A stretch of 5,009 bases of DNA, taken from Deferribacteres bacterium JdFR-76. GTDB lineage: Bacteria; Zhuqueibacterota; JdFR-76. The notes beneath the pieces were generated by a model. That model was not told the DNA's origin, did not search any database, and saw only the letters and a program-made list of their open reading frames with translations. Below, piece by piece: positions 1 through 5,009 of this stretch; the stretch's first letter is position 1; every line of letters begins with the position of its first letter. The stretch is taken from the NCBI GenBank assembly GCA_002011685.1, contig MTOL01000519.1, positions 3,194 to 8,202 on the forward strand, given 5' to 3'. A program made the translations under genes and the position numbers.

Positions 1-1421
1 GCTGCTTTTCGACCGGTTCCCTTCTCCACCACCTGCCGCAGGAGCGCCTTTAGTGTGCGCGCTGTCTCCGGTTTGAGAACACGGCGGATGGTATCGGGCC
101 GGACCTCCCGGATCACCTCCATGAGGTTGGGCGACACTACCGCTTTGAGCACATGCGGGCGCAACAGGTACCCCCCGTTGGCCACTGCAGCGTAGGCATT
201 CACCAGCTGGATAGCTGTAACCAGTACACCGTAACCGATCGGAATGCGGTACAGATCGCTCCGACTCCAGCGGATCGGGTTGGGCAATTTACCCTTCGAC
301 TCCCCGGGCAAATCGATCCCCGTTGCTTCCCCAAAACCAAAAGCCCGGGCATAACTGAAAATACGGTGTTTGCCCACCCGCTGAGCAACCTTTGCAAACC
401 CGATATTGGACGAATTGGCAAAAACCTCGGCAAAAGTAAGCCATCCGTAGGGTTTGTGATCCCGGATGGCTCCTCCCGGAACTGACCAGCGGCCATTCTC
501 GCAGAAAATCCGGTCCCCGGGCCGGATCGTGCCGCTTTCCAGGGCAGCGGCTGCTGTAACCAGCTTAAACGTAGACCCGGGTTCGTACGGATCCACCAGC
601 ACGCGATTGCGGCGCGCCGCGGCGGAATAGCTGGCAAAGCGGTTCGGGTTGAACCCCGGATAGCACGCCAGGGCCAGAATCTCACCGGTATTCGGGTCCA
701 TGAGAACGGCCATGGCAGAACGGGCCCCAACCGCCTCCGCACCGCGCCGCAGCTCCTCCTCCACAGCCCGCTGGTAATCGATGTTCAGCGTCAGAACGAT
801 GCTGTTTCCGTTCACGGGTTGCTGGACGGGAGCGTTGGCGACCGGCACCCAGCGCCGCCAAACATCCAGCCGGACCAGTTTGTACCCGGGCTGCCCCTGC
901 AAATAGTTCTCGTAATACTTCTCCACCCCACCCAGACCAACATGATCGATGCTTGTAAACCCCAACACATGGGCAGCCAGCTGCTGGTATGGATAGTAGC
1001 GGCCCAGTTCCTTTTCCCGGACCAGGGAATCGAACCGTTTCAGAGGAATTTTCTCTGCGATTTTTTCATCGACCCCCCGCGCCAGCCAGACAAACCGGTT
1101 GCCCCGCAGTAGCCTCGAATAATGGCCAACCGGATTTCCCGTCAACCGTGCAAAAGTCCGCGCCAGTTCGTTGCGGTTTTCCACCCGGCCCGGATTGACC
1201 CCAAATGAATACTGCTTCAGGTCAAACGCCAGCGTGACAAAATTGCGGTCATAGATGGCGCCGCGTTCGGCCAGAAGTTTGACCTTTCGCTCGGAGTGTC
1301 CCACAGCCAGACGCTGAAAGCGGTCCTTTTCCAGGACCTGAATAAAAAAGAGCCGGGTAATCAGGCCCAAATAAGCCAGAAGAGCAAAACCGATCCATAG
1401 CCGTACAATCGACCTGCGCAT
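1..1421 (-). CDS. ftsI: FtsI / PBP3-type septal peptidoglycan transpeptidase (3' end beyond window)
   Basis: Class B penicillin-binding protein that cross-links septal peptidoglycan in the periplasm. 473 codons are present. A short basic N-terminus (MRRSIVRLW) is followed by one membrane segment at about residues 9-30. The dimerisation/pedestal region contains RGAIYDRN at 53-60. The transpeptidase domain starts near 205 and shows the catalytic SxxK as S283-T-F-K286 within YEPGSTFK, then the SxN motif as S337-S-N339. The 54-residue spacing is normal for the family. The third motif, KTG, would be expected within about 15-20 residues after the last visible codon, so it lies off the window. The ATG start lies one base after the ftsL stop (TAGGATG), with GGAG seven bases upstream inside the end of ftsL, which suggests translational coupling. 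The position right after ftsL favours FtsI over an elongation-type PBP2. SpoVD-like sporulation paralogues share this architecture, but nothing here points to them. The glycine usual after DRN is a phenylalanine here. Confidence 0.95.
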   Translation of the reverse strand, partial: MRRSIVRLWIGFALLAYLGLITRLFFIQVLEKDRFQRLAVGHSERKVKLLAERGAIYDRNFVTLAFDLKQYSFGVNPGRVENRNELARTFARLTGNPVGHYSRLLRGNRFVWLARGVDEKIAEKIPLKRFDSLVREKELGRYYPYQQLAAHVLGFTSIDHVGLGGVEKYYENYLQGQPGYKLVRLDVWRRWVPVANAPVQQPVNGNSIVLTLNIDYQRAVEEELRRGAEAVGARSAMAVLMDPNTGEILALACYPGFNPNRFASYSAAARRNRVLVDPYEPGSTFKLVTAAAALESGTIRPGDRIFCENGRWSVPGGAIRDHKPYGWLTFAEVFANSSNIGFAKVAQRVGKHRIFSYARAFGFGEATGIDLPGESKGKLPNPIRWSRSDLYRIPIGYGVLVTAIQLVNAYAAVANGGYLLRPHVLKAVVSPNLMEVIREVRPDTIRRVLKPETARTLKALLRQVVEKGTGRKA

Positions 1422-1422
1422 C

Positions 1423-1854
1423 CTATTTCTCCAGCTGCCCGATGAGCACCTGCGGATTAAGCAGAGCAAGATCCCGGGCCGGTTTGTTTGCAGCGGCCCA
1501 TTCCGGCGGCTCACGTCTCTCCCTGTCTACCGATGGCAACTTCAGAACCGTCGGCGGCTGGCGGAGCGGAACCATCCCCAGCTTCTCCCGGGCGATTTTT
1601 TCGATGCGGCTGGCACTGGAAAGCTCAATCATGCGGATCTGTAACCGGCGGTTTTCCTGCACCAGATCTTCCACCTGACGCTGCAGGTCGTTCATCTGGC
1701 GGATCATCCGCTTCATTTCTGTGCGCTGCAAAAGATGAGCGATGCCGAACAGCGTCAGCATGAGCACAACGCCCAGAAAGTTCCAGTTTAACGCTCGCGG
1801 TTTCCGGCGATTAATCCGGACCCGCCCGTGTTTTCTGGAAGAACGGCGCCTCAA
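1423..1854 (-). CDS. ftsL: Cell division protein FtsL
   Basis: Small bitopic divisome protein that, in the known system, partners FtsB/DivIC and FtsQ/DivIB and helps activate FtsWI. The 143 residues show a very basic cytoplasmic N-terminus (1-21, rich in R and K), one membrane segment at about 24-42 (WNFLGVVLMLTLFGIAHLL), and a periplasmic coiled coil at about 45-80 with heptad-like leucine, methionine and isoleucine. Next comes the family signature SRIEKIAREKLGMVPL at 82-97. The tail after 100 is proline- and charge-rich and not obviously conserved. The start is a TTG, chosen because AGGAGGT lies just upstream and no ATG occurs before residue 47, which is beyond the membrane segment. The gap from the rsmH stop is 24 bases, and ftsI begins one base after this stop. 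Identity rests on the signature, the topology and the position between rsmH and ftsI. Sequence conservation in FtsL is low in general. Confidence 0.92.
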   Translation of the reverse strand: MRRRSSRKHGRVRINRRKPRALNWNFLGVVLMLTLFGIAHLLQRTEMKRMIRQMNDLQRQVEDLVQENRRLQIRMIELSSASRIEKIAREKLGMVPLRQPPTVLKLPSVDRERREPPEWAAANKPARDLALLNPQVLIGQLEK

Positions 1855-1857
1855 GGT

Positions 1858-1864
1858 ACCTCCT
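1858..1864 (-). promoter_or_regulatory. Ribosome binding site of ftsL
   Basis: AGGAGGT on the minus strand, ending three bases before the TTG at 1854 (four bases after the AGGAGG core). It is a near-perfect Shine-Dalgarno and the main reason for accepting the TTG start of ftsL. Confidence 0.75.
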
Positions 1865-1878
1865 GTTTTTTCGGCCAG

Positions 1879-3009
1879 TTACACCCTTTCTGCCGCCCGC
1901 AGTTTGGCACTGCGGGACCGCGGATTATTGCGGATTTCCTGCTCATCCGGAACGATCGGCTTCCGGGTCAGATTTCGCAAAATACCGATGCGGTTACAGA
2001 CACACTGAGGGAATTCAGGCGGGCAGATACAGCGGCCTTCCTTTTCTCGGATGAAGTTCTTAACAATGCGATCCTCAAGAGAATGGTAAGAGATGACAAC
2101 CAGCCGCCCTCCACTTTTGAGGCGATCGGCAGCCGCTTCCAGACCCAGACGCAGGTGAACCAGCTCGCGGTTCACCTCGATGCGGATGGCCTGAAAAACC
2201 CGGGCCAGCGATTTCACCTGATATTCTCCCGGCACGGCCGAACGTACAATCTGTGCCAACGCTTCGGTGGAATCGATTTCCCGCTCTTTGCGGGCTTCGA
2301 CAATCTTGCGGGCAATGCGAGAGGCATGCCGTTCTTCGCCATACTCCCGGAAAATACGCCGCAGCTCCGCTTCCGGATACGTGTTGACCACATGATATGC
2401 CCCGGTCTTTTGTCGGCGGTCCATACGCATGTCCAGCGGCCCGGGACGCTGAAAACTGAACCCCCGGTAGTCGGCATCGATCTGGTGAGAAGAAACCCCA
2501 AGGTCCATCAGAATGCCATCCACGTAATCCACACCCAGGCCATCCAGATGCTCCGCCAGGGCGCTGAAATTCCCTTTCACAAAGCGGACGCGCTCCCGCC
2601 ACGGTGCAAGATTTTTCTCCGCAACCTCCAGCGCTTCTTCATCCACATCCAGGGCTATAAGCCGCCCCCTGTCAGAAAGGCGCTGAAGAATGGCCCGGCT
2701 GTGGGACCCGCCCCCCACCGTGCAGTCCACATATGTCCCATCCGGATTCACCAGCAAATAGCTCAACACCGCATCCACCAGAACCGGAATATGAAAAAAC
2801 GGTGTCGGATTTTTTTCCATCTGCGTCAACTGATAATACCCTCTGCCCAGTAAAATGCCATCCTCGGCAATCGGGAAGGTGATCCCGATCCCGATCTCCT
2901 GGCGCCGATCAAATGTTATAGCCTGATCGGTGAGATCAAGTTCCGCGTCAGGGATGGAAATGCGCTCCGCTGGCTCCGGCTGAAGATACCGGGATAAGGC
3001 AATGGCCAT
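1879..3009 (-). CDS. rsmH: 16S rRNA (cytosine(1402)-N(4))-methyltransferase RsmH (MraW), with an N-terminal extension
   Basis: SAM-dependent methyltransferase that N4-methylates C1402 of 16S rRNA in the P site. From the ATG at 3009 the protein is 376 residues. The family body begins near residue 64 (MEKNPTPFFHIPVL), and 313 residues from there is the usual length. Signatures seen: SAM-binding DCTVGGGSHS 95-104 (families usually have GGHS; here a serine replaces the second glycine), DLGVSSHQID 169-178, RGFSF 182-186, PLDMRM 191-196, ARVFQAIRIEVNREL 269-283, SYHSLEDRIVK 307-317, the cysteine cluster CICPPEFPQCVC 327-338, and NPRSRSAKLRAAE 362-374. The start at 3009 is chosen because purine-rich SD sequences lie right before it, while the family-typical ATG at 2820 has none. 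The reading frame is open without stops from 3120 to the end. The 63 added residues are acidic and match no domain I recognise. If translation starts at 2820 instead, the gap after mraZ is 328 bases. Function is certain; the start is uncertain (about 0.6). Confidence 0.95.
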   Translation of the reverse strand: MAIALSRYLQPEPAERISIPDAELDLTDQAITFDRRQEIGIGITFPIAEDGILLGRGYYQLTQMEKNPTPFFHIPVLVDAVLSYLLVNPDGTYVDCTVGGGSHSRAILQRLSDRGRLIALDVDEEALEVAEKNLAPWRERVRFVKGNFSALAEHLDGLGVDYVDGILMDLGVSSHQIDADYRGFSFQRPGPLDMRMDRRQKTGAYHVVNTYPEAELRRIFREYGEERHASRIARKIVEARKEREIDSTEALAQIVRSAVPGEYQVKSLARVFQAIRIEVNRELVHLRLGLEAAADRLKSGGRLVVISYHSLEDRIVKNFIREKEGRCICPPEFPQCVCNRIGILRNLTRKPIVPDEQEIRNNPRSRSAKLRAAERV

Positions 3010-3011
3010 GT

Positions 3012-3025
3012 CCTCCTTCCCTCCC
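3012..3025 (-). promoter_or_regulatory. Ribosome binding site(s) before the long rsmH start
   Basis: On the minus strand GGGAGGG (3025-3019) is followed directly by AAGGAGG (3018-3012) and then the ATG at 3009. The first element is at good spacing (9 bases). The second is only 2 bases from the ATG, too close for standard use. Together they support initiation at 3009 rather than at 2820, which has no purine-rich element within 15 bases. Confidence 0.55.
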
Positions 3026-3086
3026 AAATTGCCCCAGTTTCGACGGATCGGCTCCAGATCAAAAGCGCCATCCCTGGCAACCGGTA

Positions 3087-3106
3087 ACGTCTCTTCCCTG
3101 AGACGT
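3087..3106. repeat. Perfect 7-bp inverted repeat between mraZ and rsmH
   Basis: Arms ACGTCTC and GAGACGT are separated by six bases (AGGGAA in the transcript). It lies 42 bases after the mraZ stop and 77 bases before the rsmH ATG at 3009. No T-run follows on either strand, so it does not look like a terminator. In the mRNA it would form a short hairpin that could act on stability or processing between mraZ and rsmH. That role is inference. Confidence 0.45.
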
Positions 3107-3148
3107 AAGAAAATCCGATTCTATTCAAAAGCAGTCAGGGCCGCCGCT

Positions 3149-3565
3149 TCAGAACACCCCCGGACCCGATTCTTCATACTCATCCAGTTTTTCGGGTGCC
3201 CATATTTCCATCCGCGTGATGGCCCCAAGAATCTCCACATTCCGGCCAATTCCAACCTTTTCCTTCAAATCGGTGGGCAGGTAAAACCTCCCCTGCTTAT
3301 CCACCTTAACCGGACGCATCTTCCGCTGGAGCAACCGCACCTTCCGCATGATCTCCGGATCCTCTTCCATATCCTGAGCGGAAAGCTTCCGCATCCGCTC
3401 CTCCCAGCGGGATTTCGGATAAACCAGAATGCATGGGTCCCTCTCGATGGTCAAATACAGCTCATCGCGCTCGTTGGCGTCAATGGCATAATAAAACTTT
3501 TTGGGAAGGCTCAGGCGCCCATTCTCTTCTACCGTCGCCCTGGCGCTCCCATTAAACGTATTCAC
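3149..3565 (-). CDS. mraZ: Transcriptional regulator MraZ
   Basis: DNA-binding protein of the SpoVT-AbrB fold, first gene of dcw clusters. In characterised bacteria it forms ring oligomers and autoregulates the cluster by binding short direct repeats upstream of itself. The 138 residues show two AbrB-like halves. The first (about 4-50) has FNGSARATVEENGRLSLPKKF with E13-E-N-G-R17, where the usual motif is DxxGR. The second (about 83-125) has KVDKQGRFYLP with D89-K-Q-G-R93 intact. A helical, charged linker joins them (about 51-80). The start is the GTG at 3565, because the family sequence begins right there and an in-frame TAG lies six codons upstream. No good Shine-Dalgarno precedes it: the nearest AGGG is about 13 bases away. 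The start codon overlaps the last unit of the operator-like repeat array. A near-consensus promoter lies just upstream. The gap to the rsmH ATG is 139 bases. Confidence 0.95.
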   Translation of the reverse strand: MNTFNGSARATVEENGRLSLPKKFYYAIDANERDELYLTIERDPCILVYPKSRWEERMRKLSAQDMEEDPEIMRKVRLLQRKMRPVKVDKQGRFYLPTDLKEKVGIGRNVEILGAITRMEIWAPEKLDEYEESGPGVF

Positions 3566-3633
3566 GGGACCCGTTTTTCCCTATTTATTCCTATTTATTC
3601 CTAATGCTGCCTAATAATACCAATTTTACCCTA
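3564..3633 (-). promoter_or_regulatory. Probable MraZ operator: seven tandem 10-base units
   Basis: Read on the minus strand from 3633 the sequence divides exactly into TAGGGTAAAA, TTGGTATTAT, TAGGCAGCAT, TAGGAATAAA, TAGGAATAAA, TAGGGAAAAA and CGGGTCCCGT. Every unit has GG at positions 3-4 and most start TAGG. The fourth and fifth are identical. The second unit contains the -10 box and the seventh reaches two bases into the GTG start codon. Characterised MraZ operators (for example E. coli) are TGGGN repeats spaced by five bases, which is the same 10-base period, so this fits autoregulation with a TAGG variant of the box. The repeats and phase are seen directly. MraZ binding is inference from the family. 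Confidence 0.8.
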
Positions 3634-3642
3634 AGTTGTCAA
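3614..3642 (-). promoter_or_regulatory. Sigma-70-type promoter of mraZ and the dcw cluster
   Basis: On the minus strand a -35 TTGACA (3642-3637) and a -10 TATTAT (3619-3614) are separated by exactly 17 bases, close to the bacterial housekeeping consensus. Transcription would begin near 3607, giving a leader of about 40 bases. Upstream of the -35 box lie a T7 run (3650-3644 on the minus strand) and an A8 run (3670-3662) that could act as an UP element. The operator-like repeats overlap the spacer, the -10 and the whole leader, so a bound repressor would block RNA polymerase. Confidence 0.8.
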
Positions 3643-3657
3643 GAAAAAAATAGTTTG

Positions 3658-3700
3658 TTGCATTTTTTTTACAGCCGGAACGGAAGCAGGCAAAATGCAA
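3658..3700. repeat. Perfect 9-bp inverted repeat upstream of the mraZ promoter
   Basis: TTGCATTTT (3658-3666) and AAAATGCAA (3692-3700) are exact inverse complements separated by 25 bases, about 16 to 58 bases upstream of the -35 box. The spacer is GC-richer than the arms. It could be a two-site target for a regulator or a long-loop hairpin. No T-run placed as a terminator follows the hairpin for upstream minus-strand transcripts, except the T7 run 7-14 bases beyond the distal arm, which would make a weak terminator at best. Confidence 0.45.
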
Positions 3701-3795
3701 TAGGAAAAACCCAAAAATCACAAAAGGAGGAAGAAGAGGTAACCTATTTAGATAATTGAAGTTATGATTTTATTTCCCCCCTCCGACCCGAAAAT

Positions 3796-3835
3796 GACCG
3801 CTTCCATACCGCAGAGATCCGGCAGAGGAGCGGTC
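3796..3835. repeat. Inverted repeat downstream of the exonuclease gene, possible weak terminator
   Basis: GACCGCT (3796-3802) and AGCGGTC (3829-3835) are perfect 7-bp arms around a 26-base spacer, 66 bases after the exonuclease stop. On the minus strand the structure is preceded by a T6 run and followed by ATTTTC. The T-tract is short and the loop long, so termination of the upstream transcript here is possible but weakly supported. Confidence 0.3.
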
Positions 3836-3900
3836 CAAAAAACTGACCCGCAATTTTGAGCCTCGGGCTTCCACAGAGGAACCTGGTCCAGATTGCCCTC

Positions 3901-4740
3901 TCAGCAATGTCCTGCCGTTGCGGGCGGAGCTCCAATCATAAATTCCTTCATCTGGCTAAGGTGTGTAATTCCCTCCTCGGCCAGCAAATCGACCAATTTT
4001 GGAAAAATATGTGCCAGAGCGCGGGCATCGTCCCGGGCCAGGTGATGCTCCTCCAGCGCCACGCCAAAATAGCGTGCCAGCTCCGGAAGACGCTGCGTAT
4101 CCACTCCGGGCAAACAGCGGCGGCTCACCTTCAGCGTATCGATCACCGGGTTGGCAAGTTTCATGTGTGATATCCGCCGCAGCTCCCGGTTCAGCATCCG
4201 CAGATCAAAATGGGCATTATGGGCCACGAGAATCCGGTTCCCGATAAATTGAAAAAATTCCGGGAAGATCTCCTCTATTTTCGGAGCGGTTCGCAGCATT
4301 TCGGTATCGACGATGGTATGGTTTAGCACTTTGGGATAAATGGCGCGCCCAGGATTGACAAAGCGGTGGAATTCTCCGGAGGGTGCCATATTTTCCAGCC
4401 GCACAGCTGCAATTTCGATAATGCGCGGTGACCGGGCATGTCCGGTGATTTCCACATCCAGTATGCAGTAATGCAGCCTTTTCAGTTCCCCTTCGGGCGG
4501 TGGTTCCAGACGCAGGGTCCATTGATTATCTTCCAGTTTGCGAAACCGACGGTCTTCCCCAAGCAGAACATCCACCATTTTGTCGGCCACATCGTCCGGG
4601 AGATTGGCGATCTTCAGAATTTTCTTGCCCAGCTCCGAGGCGGCTACCGGTGCATTCTGCTCCTTCAGATAGGCGTAGATCGCTTCCACCAGTAAAGAAT
4701 CCCGCACGAAAACCGCCGTGTTCCGGTCCCTCTTCTTCAC
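3901..4740 (-). CDS. DnaQ-type DEDDh 3'-5' exonuclease with an N-terminal winged-helix-like domain
   Basis: Predicted metal-dependent exonuclease of the DNA polymerase III epsilon superfamily. Of 279 residues, about 90-255 form the nuclease. Exo I is LDVEITG with D95 and E97, Exo II is AHNAHFD with D179, and Exo III is H233-L-A-R-D-D238 in HHLARDDARA, so all five catalytic residues are present. The region LPGVDTQRLPELARYFGV (210-227) matches the linker between Exo II and III typical of epsilon-like proteins. Residues 1-80 are outside the nuclease core. A helical stretch (about 14-62) is followed by a short wing-like strand pair, FRKLEDNQWTL (66-76), resembling HARE/RpoE-delta type winged helices. 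The start is a GTG at 4740. An in-frame TGA lies seven codons upstream, and GGGTG seven bases before the start is a weak ribosome site. The gap from the upstream ATPase gene is 41 bases, so co-transcription is likely. It could serve in proofreading or in repair. The lack of a polymerase domain and the neighbour suggest repair, but this is inference. Confidence 0.88.
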   Translation of the reverse strand: MKKRDRNTAVFVRDSLLVEAIYAYLKEQNAPVAASELGKKILKIANLPDDVADKMVDVLLGEDRRFRKLEDNQWTLRLEPPPEGELKRLHYCILDVEITGHARSPRIIEIAAVRLENMAPSGEFHRFVNPGRAIYPKVLNHTIVDTEMLRTAPKIEEIFPEFFQFIGNRILVAHNAHFDLRMLNRELRRISHMKLANPVIDTLKVSRRCLPGVDTQRLPELARYFGVALEEHHLARDDARALAHIFPKLVDLLAEEGITHLSQMKEFMIGAPPATAGHC

Positions 4741-4781
4741 GATCTTGCACCCAAAGAATCAAAAGGCCCCGGGCCAATAAC

Positions 4782-5009
4782 CTATGTGGAAAGTTCGTGA
4801 ACAAGATACATGCCGTCTTCCAGGTGGTCCACCCACCACTCCCGGATAAAAGGTTCTTTGGTAAAAAGCAAGATCTGATTTTTTTCACTGAGGGCTTTCA
4901 GGAAATTCAGCATCCGGGACATCCGTTCGTGGTCAAAATGGACAAAGGGATCATCCAGAATAAGCGGCAGAGGTTCCCGGTTTTCGCTCAGGATCCGGGC
5001 CAAAGCAAC
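4782..5009 (-). CDS. C-terminal part of a P-loop ATPase of the SMC/Rad50/YhaN type (5' end beyond window)
   Basis: Only the last 75 residues are visible, and the frame is open to the window edge. They show the end of the helix after an ABC-type signature (VALARIL), then a Walker B strand with catalytic acidic pair, LPLILDDPFVHFD, and the D-loop region HERMSRMLNFLKAL. The final strand QILLFT follows. This is the C-terminal half of the ATPase head found in SbcC, RecF/RecN and YhaN-like proteins, which act on DNA ends. The wording ILDDPFVHFD is closest to YhaN-like ATPases as I remember them. In those proteins the last strand is usually followed by a cysteine-histidine (FTCH). Here it is FTKEP, so the expected switch histidine is missing at that place. 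The protein ends TKEPFIREWWVDHLEDGMYLVHELST. Exact subfamily cannot be set without the N-terminal part. Confidence 0.75.
   Translation of the reverse strand, partial: VALARILSENREPLPLILDDPFVHFDHERMSRMLNFLKALSEKNQILLFTKEPFIREWWVDHLEDGMYLVHELST

Larger units (their letters stand above)
3643..3900. other. Intergenic control region between the exonuclease gene and the mraZ promoter
   Basis: About 258 bases with no convincing gene on either strand. Base composition shifts from gene-like near 3800-3900 to strongly A/T-rich at 3640-3780, including A-tracts and a run of pyrimidines on the minus strand (the complement of aaaaggaggaagaagagg near 3721). That run looks like a Shine-Dalgarno on the plus strand but no open frame follows it at usable distance. 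The region holds the inverted repeats described separately. A T6 run on the minus strand (3842-3837) follows only a 4-bp potential stem, so I do not call a terminator there. Confidence 0.6.

Noticed and set aside
200..742. Open frame of 180 codons on the minus strand
   Set aside because: It is an alternative frame inside ftsI, whose own frame shows SxxK and SxN motifs over the same bases.
1828..2853. Long open frame of 341 codons on the plus strand, opposite rsmH
   Set aside because: It lies antisense to a gene with all RsmH signatures, has no recognisable domain and a composition rich in H, R, P and Q typical of a shadow frame.
2916..3128. Small separate gene between mraZ and rsmH on the minus strand (70 codons, TTG start)
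   Set aside because: Its composition is R/S/W-rich and shadow-like, it lacks a well-placed ribosome site, and the rsmH frame over the same bases is the more protein-like one.
3123..3151. Programmed frameshift joining mraZ to the rsmH frame
   Set aside because: The rsmH frame is closed by a TAG at 3123-3121, downstream of the mraZ stop at 3149, so the two frames do not overlap.
3002..3604. Open frame of 200 codons on the plus strand
   Set aside because: It runs antisense through the whole mraZ gene and its promoter repeats, with no domain or ribosome site.
3721..3780. Small plus-strand gene after the purine-rich aaaggagg sequence
   Set aside because: The next plus-strand ATG is over 30 bases away and no coding-like frame follows.
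3837..3870. Rho-independent terminator for the exonuclease transcript
   Set aside because: There is a T6 run on the minus strand, but the stem before it (CCCG/CGGG) has only 4 pairs and a 13-base loop.
4765..4775. GC-rich palindrome GGCCCCGGGCC between the ATPase and exonuclease genes
   Set aside because: It can form at most a 4-bp stem with a 3-base loop, and the T4 after it on the minus strand is too short to call a terminator.
1..5009. tRNA, rRNA, CRISPR array, insertion sequence or attachment site
   Set aside because: I saw no cloverleaf sequence, no spaced repeats other than the operator-like array, no transposase frame and no terminal inverted repeats with target duplication.

Overview
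The window reads almost entirely on the minus strand. It carries the start of a bacterial division and cell-wall (dcw) gene cluster in the classic order mraZ - rsmH - ftsL - ftsI. Upstream of it, in the same orientation, lie a 3'-5' exonuclease gene and the tail of a chromosomal ATPase gene. The sequence suggests a free-living bacterium of moderately high GC content: genes look roughly mid-50s percent GC, and the mraZ promoter region is clearly AT-rich. Several starts have Shine-Dalgarno (SD) sequences, GTG and TTG starts are common, and the promoter looks like a sigma-70 type. I cannot place it in a phylum with confidence. A lineage in or near the FCB group, or another deep Gram-negative branch, is only a guess.

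Layout, in the order of minus-strand transcription. (1) 5009-4782: C-terminal 75 residues of a P-loop ATPase of the SMC/Rad50/YhaN kind, cut by the window edge. (2) 4740-3901: a DnaQ-type DEDDh exonuclease with an extra N-terminal domain of about 80 residues, probably winged-helix. (3) 3900-3566: an intergenic control region with two inverted repeats, A/T-tracts, a near-consensus promoter (TTGACA-N17-TATTAT) and seven tandem 10-base units. These units run from the promoter spacer to the mraZ start codon and look like a MraZ operator. (4) 3565-3149: mraZ. (5) 3009-1879: rsmH, with an apparent 63-residue N-terminal extension. (6) 1854-1423: ftsL, from a TTG start. (7) 1421-1: ftsI (PBP3-type transpeptidase), cut just before its KTG motif.

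How the genes work together: MraZ is the autoregulator of the cluster. RsmH methylates 16S rRNA. FtsL is the small bitopic divisome protein, and FtsI is the septal peptidoglycan transpeptidase. The short gaps (24 bases rsmH-ftsL, 1 base ftsL-ftsI) support one transcript from the mraZ promoter. The ATPase and exonuclease form a separate upstream pair with a likely role in DNA repair or processing.

I see no wholly new system here. The items most worth attention are the very regular operator-like array, the RsmH N-terminal extension, and the two unusual DNA-processing proteins upstream.
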